Assembly: GCF_041296385.1 (NCBI RefSeq)
Contig: NC_091015.1
Span: 92,426,004-92,490,003 of the forward strand
DNA: 64,000 bases
Origin: Aphelocoma coerulescens
Taxonomy: Eukaryota; Chordata; Aves; Passeriformes; Corvidae
Direction: 5' to 3'
Of the stretch, positions 1 to 12,800 are shown one piece after another. Both the position numbers and the translations under genes were made by a program. The stretch's first letter is position 1, and each line of letters begins with the position of its first letter. The notes beneath the pieces were generated by a model that saw only the letters and a program-made list of their open reading frames with translations, had not been told where the DNA came from and did not search any database.

Positions 1-782
1 TGGGGGATGATCACTGTAAAATTAGATCCTGGCTTTCTTTGACTTACTGCTGCTGCTGGGTTGCTGCTGCTGCCTCTGCCTCCTCTTTTACCCTGCCGTG
101 GGTTCATTTAAATTCCCTCTAAGTGTCATTCCTGGATGTGTCTTCTCAGCTGGCTCAAGGCTTTCAGAAGAACCCAGCTAATGGGAAATGGCAACACAGG
201 GATTTAATGGCATTTAAACTGCACGGACCTGACTTTTGCTTTCATAACTTCATAAATCTCTTAAATAGACCACTGGAATCTTCAAAAGCTGGAACTCCTC
301 AGAAAAGTAGGGCATGATGATGGTATATGGTGCAAAACTTTCTTAGTCTTGCATTTTAGGCTTAGCTTTGTATGCACTTTTTTCTATACAGCAAATATTC
401 ATTTATCTAAGGAAACCACTTGGTGTGAGAAACAGGCCAAGGACACAGTAAGCTTCCTGTTACTCAGAGAGAAGTACACTTTTTTAATGTGTTTTGAAGG
501 AGGATACCTTTAATATTATATATCTGTACTTTAGGGAATGCATGAGCACTCTTGCCCTTCAGAAGCTGTATGGGCTCAGCCATTCTCCAGCCATGAGCAG
601 CAGATGATCTGTGTCCTGGATGTGTCCAGCCTCACCATCACCTGACATCTGAAGACTGGCACTGGGATTGCCACAGGCTCCACTCTGACCCCTGCTGTCC
701 CAGCTGCCTCTGCCGTCTCTCAAGAACTTTGTGTGGCTTTCCAAAGCCGGGAGATGATGCGTGCTCTGTTTGCTTGACTGAC
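1..782. other. Unannotated DNA, left edge
   Basis: No gene is seen. A short CTG-rich stretch lies at about 47-82. The frames at 123-317 and 559-949 match nothing I recognise. Confidence 0.5.
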
Positions 783-1405
783 TGTCTTGGGGTGACTTTA
801 TGATGTGTATCCCCTATTGCTGCTTTATGCACAGAAATTAATTTTGTGCCTTTCTGTGTCTTTAAACTGAGCCTGAGAGGGGGAAGAGAAAAAATCTGAG
901 CAAAACTTTTCAGAGCAGTTTGTTCAAGGACACACACACTCCTCTGCATCCTGCGGCGGCGAGAGGAGAGGGAGGAAGCACCCGGCTTGCTCTTCAGCTG
1001 GCTTTCAGCCCTTTTTTTTATCCAGAGGCAGACAGAGTTGAACTTTTGTTTTCCTGGGACTTTGGTTTTTTCCCTTCTTCTTTTTTCTGGACTGTTTCAA
1101 CATCAGAACACCTCAGGAGAGTTCTCCACCAAGGCCTGGAGGTGGGCCCATGACCCGGCTCCAAGGAGGGGGGAGAGAGATCTATGGAAGGACTCTGAAA
1201 TTTTCCCAGGTTTCTCCACAGTGAGAGGTTTTATTATTTAGCATTGTTGTCCTTTTCCCATGTGTTTGTTAAATAAATAGTTTTTATCTCTTTCACTTTC
1301 CTCCAAGGAAAATTCATTTTTTCCTGAACCTGGTCGGGGAGGGCTGGTTGTAACCTGCCTTCTCTCAGAGGATATTTTTTCTCCAAATTTGCCCAAACTG
1401 GCACA
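783..1405 (+). mobile_element. Solo ERV LTR, TGTCTTGG family, with 5-bp target duplication
   Basis: The LTR starts TGTCTTGGGGTGACTTTATGATG and ends in CTGGCACA. The 5-bp CTGAC is duplicated exactly at 778-782 and 1406-1410. An AATAAA lies at 1272-1277 near the 3' side, so the LTR reads on the plus strand. The same family recurs at 17098-17742; both share the opening motif, CTTTAAAC/CTTTAAG, GAGGTTTTATTA, the poly(A) region and CTGAACCTGG-GGGAGGG. No internal retroviral region follows, so it is a solo LTR. A 5-bp duplication fits ERVL-like or ERV1-like integrases. Confidence 0.85.
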
Positions 1406-4400
1406 CTGACATAGTTTTCATTAAGTGGTTTTATTTCTGTGGATTTTCTCATCCATCCTTTTCCCTCATGACCTGATAACCAAGAGCTGACTTTATGAAT
1501 TAACTTGGGATTTAGTAAATTATTTCTCTTCAGTGGAGGGGTAAACTTAGGCACACAGGAGATAAGCAAGTCTGACTGGAACAAGCCCTGCACTTGATCC
1601 AACACATGCCAACACAGGAACAGCTGCATCTTTGATGCTTCGGGAAATACCAAGATGGTGAACTTGGCTTTAACCTGTTTTCTTCCCTCAGTGTTTTCTT
1701 CAGCCATATCTCTCTGTGGTGCTGGATTTCTTTCTCTCATTCAACCTCAAATGCTCTTTACTTTGGTCATACCTGAGCTGACTGGTGTAAAACACTCAGC
1801 TCTTCACAATGGTCTCATTTTGTTGCTTTTCCAATTTAAATAATTCTTGCCCTGAGGAAATGCCATGCAATGCCCTAAAAGAAGAGGAGTGACCCATATA
1901 ACCTGGAATGATTGGCTTAGGAGAGAAAGAGCCAGAGCCATAGTCTATTGTATTTGTAGAATCTTTCTACCATGTTTATGGTTTTTATGCTTTTTGTTTA
2001 ATTTGTCACATGTTGAGGCTGGGATTTTTTCTAGTGACTAAAAATAGCTACAGTTATGAATGTGATCTGCACCTGGCAATTGAAGAGCATATCTGGAGAT
2101 AAAGAAGGAAGAGAGGTCTCTGGACAAGCCCGAAGTTTAGAGTCTGGGAAGTGGGCTGTCTGTCTGCAGTACATGGTTAAATCCCACAGCTGGCTTCTGT
2201 ACAAGCTGTGTTTTGTAGGAGGTGGCCTTGGGAGACCTGCAGACAGGGAATTACTATAATCCAGCCGGGATGTCGTGAAAGCATGGATTAATATTTCATC
2301 TTCTGCCTCTGACTGTTGTCAGGCTCACTTTGTTCCTGAGCAGGGGCTGTGATCCTCAGAAGACGGTGTTGAATTAAAGATTAAGCCAGTGTTTTACTTG
2401 ATGGAAAGAGAGCAGTTCTCTGTGGAGGATGGTGACAATGCGGCTCTTATCCAGCGCTGCATGTGGGGGTTTAGAGTTTCCCAAATCCAAATGACAGAGA
2501 AAAGCTGCAACATGGTGCTGGGGATGGTGAGAAGGGAAGGATCCCTGGCAGCTCTGAGCCATGTTAATGAAAGTGACACTGGTAATTAGCCGAAGGTGAG
2601 CGAGAGGCACTGAGCGGCTCCAGGAGATGCCATTGACTGCTGTGTGTGAGAGAGCTCATCAACAACGAGTTGTAAAAGCGAAACAAGGACCTGCTGGGAA
2701 AAATGGAAGCTGCAAGGAAACCAGCATGGGTTGACAGAGAGCCCAGGTCAGAGCCTTCCCTCAGGTCAGAGATGTGACAGGGCAGCCCTCTTTGCTGGAA
2801 ACAACTCGCTTAGGCTGCCACAGCTCTCTGCGTGGAAACTGATTTCTGGTTGAATGATTTATATCGCTTTGATCACAAACCAGTTCTGATTGGTTAAGTC
2901 AAGTGAATATCAGCCTGATTAAAACCAACCTGAGAGATTCTGTGCACATTAGTTCAGCTTTTCAGTTAAAACAGCTCAACTGGGGTTTTTTGGTGTTGTT
3001 TTTAAATACAGACCAGACCTCACCATGATACTTGGCTATCTCTTCTTTGGACAGCTGACACACAGCACTTTTCCCTTAGCTTTCTCTGAGCACAGTATCC
3101 TAGTCAGTCATGCAAATCTTGAGACAGTTGAGGGGTTTTAAGGCTCATAAGTGGGCAAATTGCTGGGCAAGTGATCACCCTAGAATGTGGAGGATGCAAT
3201 TTGAGCATACAACCAAAAGCAATGCCCATCTGTCACCATGATCAAGATGGCCACTGTCACACAGCAACATTTGGTTCTTGTGGCTCAGCCACTTGGTACC
3301 TGACAGTTTCTCCTAGCAAAGAGCAGGTGCAGACTCTTATGAGGGCTGGAAACCCTTCAGAAAGCTAAAAAGGCTCTTGCAGAAGAGCTGGGAAACCACA
3401 GGCAAACACTGCTCCTTGGGCCTGTGAACAGTAAAAAAAGGATAATGCAGTCAATCACGCAAAGAATAAACCCCACATTTTTCAAAAGCCACAGGTGAGA
3501 AACTGATAATGTAAAACACCCACAAAGTATGTTTTTATGAACATGTTAGTGGAATTTCTGTTTGCTAAACAACTTTTTGAGACCAAAACAAAGAAAAATT
3601 AGTTTAATATGGCTGGTCTGTTCAGTTCTATTGCTCACCAAACAAAGGTTTTATTTCACTCATATGAATACACTCCAGGAGGCTGCAACTGCAGCTTTTC
3701 GAAAAGGATACCAGGCGGTCAAAGACCACATTTCATTTGCACAAAAGTTGGGTAAATGCTGCGTGACGACTATTCCACTACACTTCCCTGGGAAAGCAGC
3801 CAAGCTCATTATAGAGCATGTCTTCTTTCAGTACAACTATGTTTGTATATTCTTTTGAAACACTACTTCACCTTGGTTTGGAACAGAACTTTTAGTGGGG
3901 CCATTACTTAAATTCCCCACTTACTTATTGATTTGTGTCCCATTAGCACTCTCACACAATAACGTAGAACATCCCCACACTACTGGCTTCTGCAAAAAGC
4001 TGGCTTCAGTATAGTGGCAGCAAACACAAGGAAACCTTAACTCCCTGCTGCTGCATGTGGTGTGAAAGTAAATATTTTACCACCTTTGTCAGCAGAAAGC
4101 TGTGTACAGAGACTCAGGAAGCACCTTTTGTGGTTAGCACCACTCTGACTTCAGTTACTATGGCACCAAGAGTAAAAATCCCATTGGCACCTGCAAACAC
4201 ACGGAGCAGAGATGTTCCTGCAGGTCCTGTGCCCCTTTCCTGATCCACATTTACAGGAGCTCACTGCTCCATCAGTACCTTGTGAGAGACCACTGAATGC
4301 ATCCAGGATGGCATCCATGAACACAGATTTTGCACATCTGCCTCTGGAGGGTTTCTGTTCATTTTTTATCTTTTTAGGAGGGAGGCCTTGGGCAAACCAT

Positions 4401-7386
4401 CATTCATGTGGGAAGCTGCTACAATGGGAAGGGGAAAATGAAAAGGATGAACCCATTTTCCCAACCTCTTCTGTTTCCCTGAGAGAGGACTGAAACAGCA
4501 GCATTTGGCCCACTAATTATCCACAAACCTATGTACAGTTTTATAGATATAAAAGCATGCTGCAGCCATTGTAAATTCAAATGTGCCAAGAGAAGTGGCA
4601 AATTTAAACCTGACTAGGCAAAATTAATGTGTATAATAACTTTAAGTATCCAATGAAGTACAATTTTCACATAATCCCCTGCCTCTTTCCATGCAAGGGC
4701 TACATAGTGTTCAGTGAAAAGGCAGCTGGTCTGTTTTCCCCTTGTAGCCTCCATAATATACCCCAAATGATTTGTTCCTCTTACAGAACAATTATTTACT
4801 ACTGGCTTTTTGAGAGACGGTCATCATTAACATATATAAGTGCTCCACATTATCACTAGGAGGTAAGAGTCTTTTTATATGTATATGTGTTAATAATATA
4901 CGCTTAAAAGATTGTAAATATACGTATATGTTTTATATATGTCTCTCATTATTACTTTATATATTAATAAGTTTATGTGTGACTGTGTTATCAGTATGTA
5001 GTTTTATAGGTATGGTTTAGTGTAATACCATGTATATTAAAATAATTATATAGATGTTTTCTAGGTGGGGACCTGATTTGGAGCATCCAGTTTGCCAAGT
5101 CTGGGAGATCCTTATTTAGCATATTTAGCATTATAAAGCACATCTGAGTATCAGCATTGATTTGGTTATAATTTATACTTCCCAGTGGTCAACAGCTCCA
5201 CAGCCAAAGAAAAAAGGTCCAGAGTTCATGATTTTTTTCCATAAATGCTATATTTAACTGTACATAGGAATTCTTCAGACAGAACAAAATTCCTGTTCTC
5301 CAAACAAGATGAGATGGCCCTTCTCATTTTCCAGGCTTCTTTTCCAACACTGTGACAGCCTGTGATACCTTTGGAGGTATCTATGAATACTTTTTTGTTT
5401 TTTTCCTTATTTGGATGATGCCCAGCACAGCAGCTGGTATTGGGCGATGGGGAAGATGGTGCCTTCCGGGAGGAAGGCTACTGGGGGACCCCCATGTTGA
5501 AGCTCTTCCTCACCAGAGATGAGAGCACAACATAATCTTAGAGAATGTTGTGAAGCAGTTGTACTTTCACCTCCCACTGTCACTGTATTAAATCCCTGTT
5601 AGTACAGTTACTGCAGAGTTCAGTCAGCCCCTGGGGCTGGGAGCTTCCTGGGAGCATCATGGTGAGGTGCTCCCAGTGCACCAAGACACGCAGTGGCTGT
5701 GACAGTAGACACAGTCCCTACTCCAGCTACCACACTCCGGAACATTCTTCCCACCAATGTGCTTGACTGCAGCCTGGCACTGAAGGCAGGTAGAAAACCT
5801 TCCTCTGCCCTAGGAATAAATGTCCCTTTCCCCTCCGAGGAGCATCTTTATGCAGTGGCACTTCTGCCTTCCCTCAGGGGCCCCAGATGCCAGGAGGTGC
5901 TGCCAAGGGTTTGCTTGCTCTGTTTTAGGAGGTAAACTGTGCTGCTTGAGTGACCAGGAGCAACCTGAAGTGCAGCCAGTATTGCCTGAGATTTCATAGT
6001 TGTGGGTCTCTTGGGAAAAAAAATCCACAACAAAACACAGATCAAACCACTCTATTTGTGCTGAAATCGAACAGAAGTCAAATCCTCAGCAGCAGCAGCA
6101 GCTCAGGGGGCAGATGGCTGAAAGCAAGCCAGATGTGCCTCCTCCTCCACTGTGGTCTGTTTGCCATAGGTTTCAGGAAGTGTTTTGTAGGAGCTTTGCC
6201 CACTACAACCTTCAGACAGGGAACATAAACAGCAAGTGAGGGGTGCAGCCTTTAGGGTAAGGACAGTGATGAAGAGGAGAAGACAGCTGGGGGGCAGTGA
6301 GGCAGCAGCGGAGGAAGACAATGAGGACACAGGCACCTGTGGTCTGCACTTCCAAAACTAGCAAGTGCAAAGCTTTACACAGATGCCCAAAATGGAGTCA
6401 CACTGCCTGCAAGGATACTGGGAGACCACCAGTTTGCAGCAGAGCAACATGGACACAGGCCAGCAAAGCAATGACTTCTCTCTCCAGCGAGATGACCAGC
6501 CAAAACCTGATGGGGAACAAATGTAGCGGTTTTCCTTCACTCCTAGGGGAAAAATTCACAAGGAGTGGAACTTAACTCACAATAACTCCTTCCAGGGAAA
6601 CCAAACTGCTTTCAGGTGGTGCTGATGAGTCCTTTGGTGAAAGTGAATAGGCTTTTAGATCTACTGGAAAGTCAAAGGCAGCATCCCCAAACCCCTGTGA
6701 AGAATGAGGGTGCCAAATAAGTTTAACAGCTTGTGCCTCTTTTAATGGAAATATCACATTTTTGCACATAAACACAGTAAAGTACAAAGGATTAGAAAAT
6801 AGGCTTAATTTCCAGCCCCTAATTCTAACATTCTGTACGTTAATCCCTGAGAGCACCTGTCAATTGTCGGTCTCTTGCAGGTGGTACTGAAAGTGCAAAT
6901 TCAAGTACTCAGCTGCAGCACAGGTTGCTTTTCAGATACCAAGTCTGAGTGCTAAATCTTCAAAACCCTGGGTTGGCAGTAAACAAAAATTAACAGTTAA
7001 ACCATTCAATCCAGTGTACCAGTCTGAAATCTATCCTGATACCTTTGCCACAGACAGCCAAAAGATTGTCTTCCTGCTTTCCAAAGAAACGAGTTCAGCT
7101 TGTATTCTGGCCACTCCAAAGCCATTACAACACTGGTGCCTGTGAATTGCACAGCACTGATGCACTTGCGGGTTAAAACCTTCTTCATATTCCCAGGACT
7201 AGGCAGGTGTATTAGCAGGTGCATATTCCTCCAGCTCTGACCTAGGAGGCTACCTGGCAATGCAGTATGGCCAGCACAGAAGTACAAAGAACAGGCTGTG
7301 TTTCACACATCTGTCCTAACCTCTGTCAGACCCCGGAGACAGGAGCTGGCAGTGCTGACTTGGGTGCTAGTTTTCAATCAACTGAA
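1406..7386. other. Downstream DNA, possible distal 3' UTR of ANKRD33B
   Basis: No supported gene. The stretch is AT-rich at 4860-5060, with TATA-type runs. A minus-strand AATAAA lies at 3655-3650 and could end a long ANKRD33B 3' UTR. The many short frames here lack family features and mostly use non-ATG starts. Confidence 0.45.
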
Positions 7387-9000
7387 TTTATTTCTCCCAT
7401 GACATGCACAGTTTCATTACAAATTCAGTGAGACTGTGGCCAGCCTTCGTGCTCTGGGACTAAAGGATGGAAAAGTTTCCCCTCTCTTTAATTGAGGGGA
7501 GAAGCTGGTGACAGCAGCCGGTGGGGTCTGCCTGGGCTCCAGTACAGCAACACCTTCAGGAGGACACACTGCAGCACATTTCAGTTCAAATGTGGGCAAA
7601 GCCTGAGCAAAACCTTATCCTGAGCATGTGCTCTATGCTGTTTGCCTTGGACCTCTACTTCTATGAGTGTGGTCTTTCTTCAGCAAGCAGCAGGTTTGCA
7701 GCCCTTCCTTATCAGAATTTGCCAGGGCTTGGCTTGCTGTTCAGGCCGACTGCTGGTACAACCAGAGGAAGCTTTAATGTGGAGCACAGGAACCTGCAGC
7801 AACCAGTGGGAACTGCCACTTGGAGATGTACTTCGACACTAGGGAAGGTTTTCTCCCAGTGTAGGGACAGAGGGGTGAGGTACTGCCCTCTTCGGGCACC
7901 CAGAGCTGTAGTACCAAAGCTTGCAGGGACATCTGGCCGCATCAGTGGCTGAGCTGCCTGGTACTGCATCTCTGACTGGGTATTCACAGCATATAGCTGG
8001 ACTTGACACCTCTCAAAGCTGCATAATATTCTTGTCCTGTCTATAATCTGGAAAGCCTCACAATAAACCTGGTGAGTTTTTTAAAAAGAAACTTAAATAT
8101 CAACCTAAAAAATATCCACTGTGCTTCACCCATCTCCCTTACTTCACAGTTAAAAGCAATGACAAAAACTTCCCTGAGACTAAAGAGGAGACAACAGACA
8201 ATGAATAAAGGGAAATCTAGTAGGGGAGGCAAATCTTAGGTGATGGTGGCAATCAAAAATTCTCTCATCTTCTCTATTTCTTCAAAGAAATCAGTCCCTG
8301 CACATGATTTATACTTGCAGAAGATGCAAGTACCTCAACTGCAGAGATATTTTATATTAAGCCCTTTTTAGATTCAACAGAGCAAACAATAGCATTAAGA
8401 ACTGCATCCATACAGACTGTACAGACCTGTAGAGTTTAATACCTGTACTTAAAATCTGTTTACTGGAATAGAAATAAAGTGCTTAGTATATCCAAAACAA
8501 TTGTAGACCTGGATTTTCACTGCCAACCAACACTGTGATCAATTTTAAAGTTTTAATTATTACTATAAACCTTTGCAATATGTCTACCTAAGGAAGGAGA
8601 GGGAGGAATGTCTAGTGTCAAAAACACAGCTCCTTAATTTGTCCATTACAAAATGAACAAACACAAAATACAATCCTTTCACACACATGTTTTGCAAGCT
8701 CTTTCTCAGTCATTCACCTGGAGCTAGAAAAACAGGAATCCACAAGAGGACTGCACCACTAAGAACTTCCTGTCAACAGCAGACAGGTAAACTTAGTAAG
8801 TCTTCCACCTCAAAATACCTTCCTGCTCCACCATCAGACATGCTGTGGCACAGCCCTTGCTGTATTTCTGCTCCTTAAAGGCCATGGCTCAGTATTCCAG
8901 CTCCATGAGCAGTGGGCATGCACGAAGGCAGGCAGTCTGTTACCTTGCTAGGATAACAAGACTCAGTGGCTCAAGAACCTTCTCAGCAACTGCCTTTAAA
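7387..9000 (-). other. ANKRD33B: Probable ANKRD33B 3' UTR (proximal part)
   Basis: This stretch lies directly after the ANKRD33B stop codon. The first good minus-strand AATAAA I noticed is at 7392-7387 (TTTATT on the plus strand). A further one lies at 3655-3650, so the UTR could be about 1.6 kb or run to about 5.4 kb. The mammalian gene is known for a long 3' UTR. The open frames here (for example 7521-7952) resemble no family I know. No exon of the DAP gene, the downstream neighbour in mammals, is seen. Confidence 0.5.
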
Positions 9001-9851
9001 TCAGGTCCTGCTTTGGGCAGGAGACACCTGCCTCGGCTTTTGAGCCTCTGCTGCTCTATTCTTCTCCTGTTCCTCTGCCTTCCTCCGCTCCTCTTTTAGC
9101 TCCTTGTATCTCCATTTGGGAATCTGCAGATAGGGGTCATCCTTTGCACTGCTCCTCCTTCTGGCCTTTTCTGGCTGGAAGGTGGGTGGGGGAGCCTTGC
9201 TGACACGGACTTTGGGGATGACAAATCCCGGCCGGACACTGCTCCGTCGAAGCAGATGGAGCGGCAGGAGGCTTGCTTTCCTCGTGGCTACTGCGTTCAC
9301 TTGGGACATTGAAATGCTGATGGGCTGCAGGCTGGCTCGACGCTCCTTCTTCTTGGGGATCACTGTGACTCTGGAGTTCTGAAAGAGCTTCTCATAGCTG
9401 CTGATGTGATCTTTGTCGTGAAATCGGATCTCCTCTGCTCTCTGCTTCCTGAGGATTTCCTGCACTGCCAGTCTGCGTTTCCCCACACAAGGTGGGCTGC
9501 CTGGGCACACAGTCTGGCATGCCAGAGCAATGAAGGGACTTCCCAAGCTTGTTGTCACCTTCACCATGTGGTCAAGGACCCCGTCCTCTTCTGGGCCATA
9601 GAAAGATCGGAATGAGACAGCTGCCCTTACACACTCAGAAACCTTCTGCAAACAGCTTTTTGGCTCTGCAGCCTTGGCAAGAAGTTCCTTCATTTTTGGC
9701 CATTCTGGTTTATATTGATCAGAAAATTGTTCTGGGCATGGCCTGTCCATCAGCTTCTGCATGACCAAGGCAGACTCTGATCTTCCTGTGAAACAAGCCC
9801 ATTCCCATGAAGTCAATCCACGGCTTGGGTCAGTTGCATGAACATTTGCCC
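9001..9851 (-). CDS. ANKRD33B: ANKRD33B coding exon 4 (residues 236-518 and stop)
   Basis: The acceptor AG is at 9853-9852, after a run of 16 T on the minus strand. The split codon gives Gly-236, followed by [23 protein letters not shown], the last ankyrin repeat, then DRPCPEQF. The rest is non-repeat. It includes [33 protein letters not shown], a Lys/Arg-rich region with [42 protein letters not shown], and a charged helix that starts after [16 protein letters not shown]. The stop is TGA at 9001-9003. Several basic clusters could act as nuclear localisation signals, which is inference. Apparent starts at 9816 use TTG and are internal to the exon. Confidence 0.96.
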
Positions 9852-12800
9852 CTCAAAAAAAAAAAAAAAAGAAAAACAATTAGTGTTAATTAATTGAACC
9901 ACCCACACTCCTGTTGCTGTGATCAGAGGTGAGTTCGGCAGACCCCTGCAATACAACATAAATACACAATAATATTTCTGTCAAAATAAACATGGAATTA
10001 AGGACAGATCAGGTTCCTGACTTTCTGGACTCCTTATTTATTTAAAACAAGGTAAAAGACATTAAGACTTATATATGAAATTCTCTTTAAGTTACAAATA
10101 ATGAAAAAATTACCTGTATTTAATCTTGACTGACATTTTAATATTCATAGGGAGCTCATAGGGAAAGAGTTACAGATATGGAAAGAAACAATTCTCCCCA
10201 TATAAAATAGTGGACTTTGTACCAGTCACTGCCACTTGGAAGAAAGATCTTAGGTTAATGATCAGAAGTTCCATGAAAATATCCACTCACTGCTCACTAG
10301 GGGTAAGAACAGCCAATAAAATATAATGAATTTCTTAAAAAGCATTAAAAATGGAAAAAAATAGCAAAAAGGGGGGAAATAGACAAAACAACAAATGTGC
10401 AATTCATGCTCTCTTACGTCTAAAAGGACCCTGTAGAATTAGGAAATGTTGAGAGGATGGTAACAAGGGTGATCAAGTATAAGGAAAGTTTCCATAAATA
10501 TCAGAGAGTGGATAATGGGTGAGATAGACCTTCAGTCTGAGCCCAGAGCAGCTGTTCTCATCTACCTGAGATTACCAGCCCTAAGGAAATGAAGTAATTG
10601 TTAACCAAAACACTGCTATTGCCAAGTAGACCAGTCATAAGAGGCAGCTGGGATACAGGCTACACAGCAGAGGCTTAGACATTTGAAGTGTTATCTCCTG
10701 GAAGGAAATTGTTTCTAGTGTCCTATCCTCCTCCCATTCCCAATTTATGATCTTTATCCCTCCAATTCTGATGTCTTTCCCCCTCACCATTCTTTTTTTT
10801 TCTTATATATCTGCATCCTTTTCCATCTTTGCATTCCTTTTGATCTCTCCACCTTCCTATAAGACCCATTGGCTTTTGCCCTTGTTCTTCACTCTTTTGT
10901 TTTCAAGTGGAGTTACACTCCTCCTCCAGGGCACTTGGATGCTTGAAGAGAGGATACAAGAGCAGCAGGAGAAGCAGGCATCCTAGTCTACTCTATGGTT
11001 TCCTTTACAACTTCTTTAGTACCATATCCACATCCCTTGGCAACCAGAAAACTGCAGGGAAGTCCTCCCATGATGTTAGGGTGGGACTGTGGGCATTTGT
11101 CAATGAGGGTGGCATGTGCCCAGCCCTGCTCACAGAGAAAGCTCAATTCAGAGTGCACCTGTGGAAGAATTGCTGCAGAACAATGAGCAGCAGCAAGTGG
11201 TTTTGGAAGCTGAAGTTAGCAGGACACTGTTGGAAAAACCCAACAGATTACAGCTGGTGAGTGCTAAAGGATACAAAAGACCTGTCCAAAAACTGGCTTG
11301 ATGGCACCAATTAAATAGAATCTCAGAGATGTGTCAAGGACTTGATAATTGGCACCACATCCTGTGCTTTGCATCCAAGTGATCCTGGGCACACCACCTG
11401 GGCACACACATCTTGATGTTTTACAGTGTATGGGTATGAAGGTGAATGAATGAAATCAATAGAATGAGTGAACACCTGGTGTCAGGCAGACAAGTTCTTA
11501 AGCTGAAAATCCTTTGTTTTATATCCTGCCTTTGAACTTCGACAGATCTCAGAGGGAGCTTTGCACGCTCCAGTCTGCAGACTGTTCAGCAGGTCTGCTC
11601 CCTGCGACAGGCACGGGCTCTTTGCCCAGCTGCCTTCAACATACTGAGCTCTGCAATGTTCAGTCATGGTTTACTCATATCTCTGGCCCTGCAGATATTT
11701 TCTGGGTTTCTTGAAAGAGTTTAAAGGGCTTTTTGAATTTATTGAAGGGCTTCTTTACCAGATGAAGGACCATTTTCAAACAGCAAACACAAAACTGACC
11801 TACACGGATTTTGTCACAAAAGCGACAGTCTGTCCCATTGCTTTGCAAGATGTCCAGAGACCTGAGGAAAAGGCCAGAGAATACCATGATAATTTTTTTT
11901 CAGGGTGGATTACCTTGGAGACAGCATTTCAAACTAGAATAAGGAGTACTCGAAATAAGGAAAGGCAACCACAAACCAGTTTGTAATGGGTTCAGTACAC
12001 CCTTTCCCACAAAGGATGTTTTGTCATTACAGGAAAATAAAGGGAAAAAGAGAGCACGGGGAAAGTGATAAAACCCTCAATTTTAACTCTATTAAGTTAA
12101 TTCCTAAGTCTTTGAGAAAATCCCTAAAGAGAGGGTGCTGGAGATACAGAACAAGAATGGGTGTGGAAGGAGACACCCTAAGCAATATTGCTGATCACAG
12201 TTTAAGTCTAATTTAAGTGAAATTTGCAGAAAGGACCACTCAGAGAGAGCACCAGGGCACTGCAGGGAGTCAAGCATGGGGCCCAGATTGGAAGGCAGAA
12301 AGGAGCCAAAGAGGAGGAAGAGTCAATCAAATCAAAGAGTTCACCAGCCGTGGATTTGAAGAAAGGATTTCAAGGTCTTAAAGGCAGAAGGGCTTGATGA
12401 AGTTCATGACTGCAGAAATTACAGATAAATCAGTGAGGGGAGGGAATAAGATGTACAAACACACGACCTCCTGCTTCACTAACTTGTTTTTGAACTTCCC
12501 TACCCAAGCTTCCTACCCTTGAATCTGTCCCATCTCAGGTTAGCCTCTTTCCCTGGTCCCTTCTTAACACTTGCCTGGGTCTGAACTCCTTCCCGAAAGA
12601 GCTGACTGTGGCAAACTGTGTGGAAGTTGTTTCCTTGGTGTACATATAACAGGCAAGGAATTAATACAGGAATAACAGCAGCTAAAGGAATTGTCTTCAA
12701 ACACAAAATTTAATTCTCAGTTTGTAAGCAAGCAAGAGGTACAGACAGCTGCTTAGCACTATCCTCAAGAAAAAGTCAGTCCAGTTCTGATATGGTGTAG

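Noticed and set aside
7521..7952. 143-codon plus-strand frame
   Set aside because: It lies in the likely ANKRD33B 3' UTR, antisense, with no family features.
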